The notes under the pieces: generated by a model
Database searches by the model: none
Seen by the model: the letters and a program-made list of their open reading frames with translations, nothing else
Told to the model about the DNA's origin: nothing
NCBI GenBank assembly: GCA_033807695.1
Contig: CM066308.1
Coordinates: forward strand, 1,054,001-1,118,000
Source: Daedaleopsis sinensis
Lineage: Eukaryota; Basidiomycota; Agaricomycetes; Polyporales; Polyporaceae
DNA: 64,000 nucleotides
Direction: 5' to 3'
Shown: one piece after another, positions 57,048-64,000 of the stretch
Numbering within the stretch: position 1 is the first letter of the stretch
How the letters are laid out: each line of letters begins with the position of its first letter
Position numbers and translations under genes: made by a program

Positions 57048-59315
57048 GACCGACTTGCTGGTATTGATGGCTTGATAAATTTTGTCCTGGTGGTCTGGGG
57101 TAGGTTGCGACTGCCGCTGTGCGGCTTTTGTAACGCTCCGAGGAGGGGGTGAGCGATTGCGAGCGACTGACGTCGATTGTCCTGACTAATTGAGCGCTTG
57201 GGCGGGAAGAATCGAACCAACCTCGGAGAAGCTGAACCAAGTCGCGCGCCAGACCTGGAGGCTGGAGCGCAACGCGATCACGGGATACGTACACGCACAC
57301 GGCCCTCAGACTCTAAAGGCACTGGAAAGCACTGGGCAGAGCTCGAAAGTTCAGAGAATCGCGCATATAGCGAAGAGTCCTGAGGGAGAAACCTATACGG
57401 GCTTGCTTCCTGGCGTCGTGATTTATTGAAGTTGAGTAAATGCGCCTGTTTATTCGGCCTCTAGTCACGGATAGCGATAGCGAGTACAAGTCCATCCTCA
57501 GGACTTTCAAGACAATAAAAGCACCGAGGAGACTAGTGACTGCGTTGTGGGGTTCGAGGGAGGCAAGGGAAGAGGTTGAGGACAAGAAGCATTAAGACGG
57601 TTGGTCTCTTTGCTTAGTAAGCTGCACCGTTCCAAACTTTCACAAACGGGCGTCTCGAAACTTGCACTGCAAGTCTGCAACGTCCAGCCACTGTCCATCC
57701 TGATTCCTCCCGTTTGACTCTATGCACCATTCAAACAGTTAACTACCTCCTGGCATGACCGACACAGGCTACTAGACTGCTTTGGTGCAGTGTCCTGCTG
57801 CAGCACGCTGACTCGGACCGCGACAGTCTTTCAAGCTTCAAGTACGGAAGTATACATAGAACATCGAGGATGGGGATGTACAATGAGTCGATATCTGGGC
57901 GACATAAGTACACGCCCGCATTGCGGTGCCATGTTCATCAATGTTGCCGTACGGGAGGATGTCATGGGTGAGTCACGATAGGTCACGACTTCGTTGTTCA
58001 ACGTTCAACGGTCAAGCTCATCAGCAGGAACAATATTTGCGATGCCTCGATGCAGGGCAGCTCATCCGACACGACGCACGATGACCATTACCAGCCATTA
58101 CCCTCCATGTCGTGTGCGAACAACCGCGTCCTGGCCGTGCGGAATCTCGTTGCGACGACCTCACCTAGCCCCACCTGCGAACACTAGTACGCCTCTCGCT
58201 TCCCCTTGGGCGCTGTACTATGTACAATGTAAATCTTCTCCACTTGCCTCAGTCCCGACTTCCCCCGACTGCAGTTGTTCCTTGCCGTGCGTCGCGGAGT
58301 TTACAACGTCATATGCGAGGTTGCGACCACCGCTTCCTATCAACACAACCCGATCATAGCTCCGAACGCGCGGGACGGACACAGATGCCTTGTTCTCTAA
58401 ATGTCAATCGGTGCGTACCTGTTGGTTCGGTACCGTCAACGCGCTCCTATCTGATGTAGCACGCCAAAGATGCTACACACGGCAACATAACCGGAAGCCC
58501 CCGCCGTCTGCATCCGCATGTATGTATGTATGTGTCTGCTTCTCCAGTTTCTCGTGATCGCGCGTTGCGACGTCCACAGCTCGTCGAGGCACCATGCCAA
58601 TTATAGTCTGGATTCTGCGGCCACAGTTCCGCGGCGGGGCAGCTATCCCCGAGGCTCCCATCTCGCTCGAGAACGACAAATCCAGTTCGAATGCTCACAA
58701 TTGCCGGTCCGGCATCACCGTCTTGTGGGCGTCATAGAAAGATATCCCCACAGCGAGCGTCCCCAATTGGGTGATCAATGAGCACACGAGGGACGTGCCA
58801 CAATCCAAGTTCATTATGCATTGCACAGCGTATGCGCCACGCTAGCTGCTACTTACACCGTCAGGTCCGATCGGAAGGCACCAAGTGCTAGTCGAACAGT
58901 CGCCACGCCCGAGGCTTTCCGTAAAGCGAGACTCAGATCAGCGCCCGTGATTCTCGTTCGGGGGTTGTTCAAGGGACGGGCGGGAGGCGGGTCAGTAGCT
59001 GCTGCTGTTTGCTTCCGTCTGCGAGACTCGAGCCGCACAGGCACCGTTCGCGCTAACCTCCAGTGCGAGTTCGCACACCGTGTTAGACCGTGTTCCCATC
59101 TGTGAAACCGAGGGGGCCATGTGTCTGCGGGACCCTGCGCGCGACGCGCGTGCCGCGCCCGCGTCTCTCCCCATCTCTTCCCATCCGCCCGGTGGCATCT
59201 CCGCGCGTTTGCAGAGGGCTTCGATTGACGTTGATTCAGTGATTGCGCGGATATCCTGTGCATGACGGCGCACGGCGAGATGCGCTGCGGCATGTACGTG
59301 TCGAGCCTGGCGGCA

Positions 59316-59321
59316 TATAAA
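59316..59321 (+). promoter_or_regulatory. TATA box of PVFF copy 3
   Basis: GGCATATAAAGACC about 255 bp before the ATG at 59575, followed by a C/T-rich leader. Confidence 0.5.
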
Positions 59322-59574
59322 GACCCTGCGCCTCCGGCGGATGCTCGACATCCAGCCGTAGCCGCGACACTCGCCCCCGCCTCTCCAGTGACCTCAGGTT
59401 CGCCCTTCCCAGGCCATCCGCCGTCGACCGCCCCCCTTCCCTTCGTAGACTCCGAACGGTCTCTCCTCTCGTGTCCCTAAAACAAGCTCCACGTGCACTC
59501 GTCTCACGGCCCGCTACCCACTACTCTTATTCGACTTTCCTAAACCGGATCCTCGTCTCAATCCTTCTATTACC

Positions 59575-59706
59575 ATGTCGGCCACCGTCGCATCCGCTAC
59601 CCCCGTCTCGTTTACCCAGGCCGCGACAGCGTCCAAGCCCAAGCCTTCCGGCTCCCAAAACATCATCCGCACTAACGCGGGCGCCGTTGGCCCCGTGTTC
59701 TTCTGA
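59575..59706 (+). CDS. small PVFF-tail protein, copy 3 (43 residues)
   Basis: ATG at 59575 in a good context (ACCATGTCG), stop at 59704-59706. The N-terminus is MSATVASATPVSF, the middle KPKPSGS, and the end NIIRTNAGAVGPVFF-stop. No cysteine, no signal peptide, no membrane segment. It aligns over almost its whole length with copy 1 (40294-40428) and by its tail with copy 2 (45102-45248). The surrounding longer frames have no domain. Function unknown; a very short cytosolic or processed peptide is the plain reading. Confidence 0.65.
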   Translation: MSATVASATPVSFTQAATASKPKPSGSQNIIRTNAGAVGPVFF

Positions 59707-62390
59707 ACTTCAGTGACCTGCCCGTATGCGCAGCTCCCAGTCGTTCCCGCGGAGAGCACCCGAACCCGAAGCTCGCCCCCACCTCCGATAGCCCCATGTC
59801 GGGAGGCACCCCACCATTCGTCTGCGATCACCCCGTGCAGATCGTGTTCTCCGGGGCCCTGAAGATGCTGTCAACACCCGCGTCCACTTCAACCCTACTC
59901 TATCTCCATCTAGGCGGGTTCTCCGCCGTAATCACCCCACCATGGCGACGCCTAATCGCCGCGCACATGCCTTCGCATGTACTATCCGTGCCTGCAGCAT
60001 ACGGTCGGATCGTTCGGAGGTTCAGGACCGCGCGACCACGGTCGTAGCGGGCCTATTCACTACTCTACTAATATGACGCTAATCTGCTGAACTCGGGGAC
60101 GTCGCCTATGTATTGTTCTATCTATTCGATGTCCGCCCCTAGACCAGGCCGACGCTAGTGCTACTGTATTCACACTGTACTCTCTGTATCCCCATCCCCG
60201 CCCATCGCCCGCTTCGACTCTACGGATACGTGTACCCACTACTTGCTATTTCTAATTGTCCGGACGGCCCATTTGACATTCACGATACATCCACATACAC
60301 TTGCTTTCCTCAGTCGTCTCTGCTGCCATAGACGGTAAAATCGAATTTCCCCCGCGTCAAGCGTCGAGCTCCATGTCCTGAGTGCGCCATGAATGGAATT
60401 AGACAACAACAATGCGCTGTGCGGAGCTGATCGGCATGAAACGAGGTCCTCAGGCCCAACTGGCGCACATATGTAGGACGTATATACTTACCCACAGTAT
60501 CCGCCGGCCGGCGGGGATCGACAGTCTGACAGAATTGGACATGTCGTCCCTAGCAAGCACGAGCACGGACTCCTATCTCCGAGGGATTCGTGAGTCGGAG
60601 ACGGCTCTAGGACACTGATGCGGAGTTAACGTTGCTATTTGCACGCTTGTGCCTGTCAGCTCGACTTCTGAGGCGACCTGGTCCCTAGATAGACGACATG
60701 AGATACATACTTACGAGACCACGAGGAGCAAAGAGCCAAGATAAGTTACTCAGAGTGTGTATTCAAATCTTCGTGTTCTCGTCAAGGACCTGTGGAGCGA
60801 GTCGGGCTGGGATAGCAGCCTCAGCTGATCAGCTCTGTAAGCACACACAGAGGTGCGACCTATCTCTAAGTATCAAGTAATCATCAATCAGTCTTCAGAA
60901 GACCGAACCTCAATCAGCGGAGGTCGGACTCGGAGATATCGTAACGACTTGTGCCCCACTGGCAGTACGGTCAAATCGACGCCTACCATTTCAGAGAACC
61001 CTGTTAGGTCAACAGACAAGAGAGTGTTAGTCATACACCGATGATAGTCCGCTTTGATACTTACATATCGGCTTGGTAACCAATGCATCACTAGAGCTGA
61101 AGGCCTGCTTTCGATAGGTCGCCGCGAAGCCCGCGTGGTGAGGCAGTGATGCATGTTGGGAGGGGGAACACGCTAGGATCCCGGTTAGATCCTCGATCGT
61201 TGTCGAGTTGCATCGCTGGAATTCAGGCCTCAGGCGTAAACTGGCGAGTCGGACACCGTACTTAGTCACAGTGCACTCTGCTGAGTGGGAGTCAAGATTC
61301 AAGAACAGAAGGCTGAGAGCTATCCATCACGTGGCCGCCTCGCCATTGCGATGTTGCTCACGTGCAACAGAAGACACCTGCCCTGAACTATAGTATATAC
61401 ACGGCGGGCGCATCGAACATCCTTCTTAATGGACTCCTCGACAACATCGGAGTCGCAAGACTTAGATGGTGTTGAGAGGCGACCCAGACTGTCCAGTGAG
61501 TCACGGCGTACTCTCAGGTGCTTGTCGACGCACTGACGTTCTCGCTTATCCACGAATTAATAGCCTTAGTACCGTATCCATGTCGTGTGGTGATTCGTAA
61601 TCGGGCCGCGCGCGACCCATATCATGGGTTCATGATTGCGCAACCCACAGGAGGATAAAACGTCTCTGGTGCACACCGGCGTTGGGTGAGTACCGATTTT
61701 TGAACAGTTTGCTCGATGTCCAAATGCTAATGGGACCAACGCAGCGAGGACCGACGGATGGCCGAGGATTCAACGATCGACCACATCGCTTGTTGAATCG
61801 TCGACTGGATGGAGCTGATCTCGTGTACGTCCATGTCCTCCGAAATACTCTCCTTTCCTCTCAAGCTTTTAGCGGCTGAAACTGTTATTTGTAGCATGCC
61901 ACTCTGACGCAATTGCGTCTTGGCGCGGAATGGAAACGTTGACTGTGACGGACTCACCTCCTTCCTGCCAACGTGTCTAGACGCTGCCGAACCCAACAAA
62001 TCAAATGCCCCAGGTCATTTCGCGCGTATATGCAGCCTTCTCTACGTCGGATTGTGTACCTCGCGCTTGTGCGACACGATCTTTGTCAATCGCATTGTGT
62101 TGTGCTGTTCTGGTTGTACGATGAGTTGTTGAACCCCTCTGCGATGGGGCAAGGTGGAAGAGGCCGCTCTGACCTGCTTGTTCGATTCATGTGAGTGAGA
62201 GCCAAACGAAAAGTAGACTGATTATAAGTACATGTAACATCACGCAAGCGACTTTTACGCTGATATGGCATAGGCGTTGTTTGTCCGTGTTAGAGTCCAA
62301 AGCTATCGCCCTCCCGATCCATCTCGGGCGCCTCCGTAGGCCATCATCTCTACCACCACCCCGTTTGCCAACTTCGGTAACACACCTACG
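59707..62390. other. interval without supported genes
   Basis: About 2.7 kb. Minus-strand frames at 61027-61302, 61320-61553 and 61727-61999 look mildly protein-like but show no domain and cannot be joined into a model. Several TAAGTATGTA-like runs (60480, 60705, 61060) resemble splice donors on the minus strand. A decayed or unrecognised minus-strand gene is possible. Confidence 0.4.
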
Positions 62391-63927
62391 ATGTCTCAAG
62401 GCCAGACTTTGACAAAGGAGAAACATGCTTCTCACTCTCGGAGGTGCCTTATTGGACTACCATTTAGCCAGGTCGAAGTAGATCCCTCTAGGTAAGGGCA
62501 TCACCTGACTTGTGTACTTGCGGTGAGGACTCAAACCGCGATCTCGAGTCAGGGTAGCTCTTATCTTCTACTGCTTAGGAGCATTGGATATCCTAGGAGC
62601 TATTGAATCTCAGAGCAATGGCCTAGATCGCGAGACCTGGCGAGATTGGCTGTGGGAGCAGCACATCTGTGCGCGCATTCCCGTTACCCCGCTAGCCTCG
62701 ATCGCGCTGACTAGGATCCATTCGCAAGCTGGCACACATGGTGCGGGATTCCGGCCAAGTCCTTTCATCACACCGGAAGATTACCACGTGCGTGAAATGC
62801 GCCGGTAGAGAGTTAGATTCTGACCATGGTCAACAGGACGGCGACCTATCGGAGTACGACACCCCCCATCTCGTCATGACATACACGGCCCTACTATGCC
62901 TCGCGATGCTGCGGGACGACTTCTCTAAGCTCGACAAGCCTGGATTGCTCCGCTTTCTGGGGTCCTGCCAGCAAGAAGACGGAAGGTAAGGCTATCTTCC
63001 ACGCCCCCGTATACCGCCCGACTTACACAGGCCTCAGCTTTTCCGCATTCCCGAACGGCGGCGAGTCGGATCTCAGGATGCTCTACTGCGCCTTCGTGAT
63101 CAGTAGCTTCATGGACGACTGGTCGGGGATCGACGTCGATCGCGCGATCGCGTACATCCAGCGATGCTATGTATGTTCGTCCCCGAGGCTGCCGGGTGAT
63201 CCATGCGCTGACAGCACCGCGCAGAGTTACGAGGGTGGCTACGGCCAGACGCCATCCGGGGAGGCGTTAGGTGGATCACGACTCCTTGCAGCACCGTCTG
63301 TATGTAGGCTGACCGACTGCGACATGCAGGTGGGACCTCCTACTGTGCCATCGCTGCGCTGCACATGGCGCCCGACACGCCCGCCTCCCCTCGCGCCGCC
63401 CGACTGGCCGGTGCGCAGCGCGCGAGGACGGTCCGCTGGCTGGTGCAGAACCAGACAGACTCGGGCGGGTTCTGCGGACGGACGGGCAAGATTGCCGATG
63501 CGTGCTACTGCTTCTGGTGCGGGGCTGCGTTGGAGGTGAGGTGTACCGGGCCCTCGTCCAGCGAAGCGTACTCACTATGGCCATGTGTCTAGATCCTCGG
63601 AGAAGGCCACCTCGTCGACGAGCGTGCCCTCGCGGACTTCCTGGGCCAGTGCCAGTTCAAGTACGGTGGACTCGCGAAGGCACCCGGTGAAAAGCCAGGT
63701 TCGGAGACGGTCCGCGGTGAACTCGCATTGGATGACGATGACTGACATAATGCGCAGATCCGTACCATACGTATATGTCTTTGGCGATCCTCGCGATCTT
63801 GCCGTCTGATCATGGAGACGACGTGAGCTGGAAGCTACCGCGTTTGAACGCCGCTTGGAACGCTACGGAAGAGACAGCACAGTGGGCGAGGGAACACATC
63901 CCTGCTCAACGCACGTCTTTACCCTGA
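62391..63927 (+). CDS. geranylgeranyltransferase type I, beta subunit
   Basis: Zinc-dependent subunit that, with the RAM2-type alpha subunit, attaches geranylgeranyl to CaaL proteins such as Rho/Cdc42 GTPases. Start at 62391 (MSQGQTLTKEKHASHSRRCL); after the first intron VALIFYCLGALDILGAIE matches the family core. Later: YDTPHLVMTYTALLCLAMLR, the repeat segments FSAFPNGGESDLRMLYCAFV, SYEGGYGQTPSGEALGG, and GTSYCAIAALHMAP. Zinc ligands are visible: Asp and Cys in KIADACYCFWCG and His in DPYHTYMSLAIL. The QNQTDSGGFCGRTGK block is another alpha-alpha barrel repeat. The stop at 63925-63927 ends AQRTSLP. Six short introns join in frame; the gene is complete inside the window. Confidence 0.92.
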
Positions 63928-64000
63928 GAGTGAGTCGTCCGAGCAGACCCACGGTTTATCGATCGGCTTTTAACTGTATAACTCACGTCATGTGTCATAG

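Larger units (their letters stand above)
55079..59000. repeat. segmental duplication, copy B
   Basis: About 3.9 kb, direct repeat of 48573-52750. It carries its own quinone oxidoreductase gene and the same 3' block without the tandem duplication. Between the copies lies about 2.3 kb of unique DNA with the UbiA gene. Confidence 0.85.

Overview
This window is nuclear DNA from a filamentous basidiomycete, probably an Agaricomycete; a Polyporales-like wood-decay fungus is my inference, not a demonstrated assignment. The evidence is GC-rich coding DNA, genes cut by many short introns (mostly about 48-65 nt, GT-AG), no operons, genes on both strands, and families typical of such genomes: fungal NAD-dependent glutamate dehydrogenase, HET-domain proteins, F-box proteins, a fungal amino-acid/choline permease, and an MFS monocarboxylate-type transporter. 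I see no rRNA, tRNA or CRISPR array.

Left part (1-28.6 kb) is a dense housekeeping region: a truncated GH20 beta-hexosaminidase (-), an Ent3/epsinR-like ENTH protein (-), a serine-rich two-TM protein (+), RNA polymerase III subunit RPC9 (-), CCR4-NOT subunit NOT2 (+), an amino-acid/choline permease (-), a short-chain dehydrogenase (+), NAD-GDH (+), an MFS transporter (+) and a TGL2-like lipase (+). Two introns in this part, the 1,074-nt first intron of the NAD-GDH gene and a 363-nt intron of the lipase gene, are swollen by related MITE-like inverted-repeat elements. The GDH intron also holds a large foldback palindrome. The lipase ORF carries a one-base frameshift at a G run.

Middle part (29-38.7 kb) is an incompatibility-type island: two paralogous HET-domain genes in tandem on the minus strand. 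The first is disrupted by two in-frame nonsense codons at positions where its sister has Trp and Gln; the second looks intact. An F-box protein follows.

Right part (38.7-60 kb) is accessory. A gene-poor stretch (about 40-48.5 kb) full of microsatellites and a recurring TTGAACG heptamer precedes two direct copies (about 4 kb each) of a segmental duplication. Each copy carries a PIG3-type quinone oxidoreductase, and together they flank a UbiA-type prenyltransferase. One oxidoreductase copy has an intron the other lacks. Scattered here are three tiny genes (41-48 codons), each behind a TATA box, whose products all end in IRT-x(5-7)-[GA]-PVFF-stop. I do not recognise this family; it is the best candidate for something undescribed. 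The window ends with a complete type-I geranylgeranyltransferase beta subunit (+).
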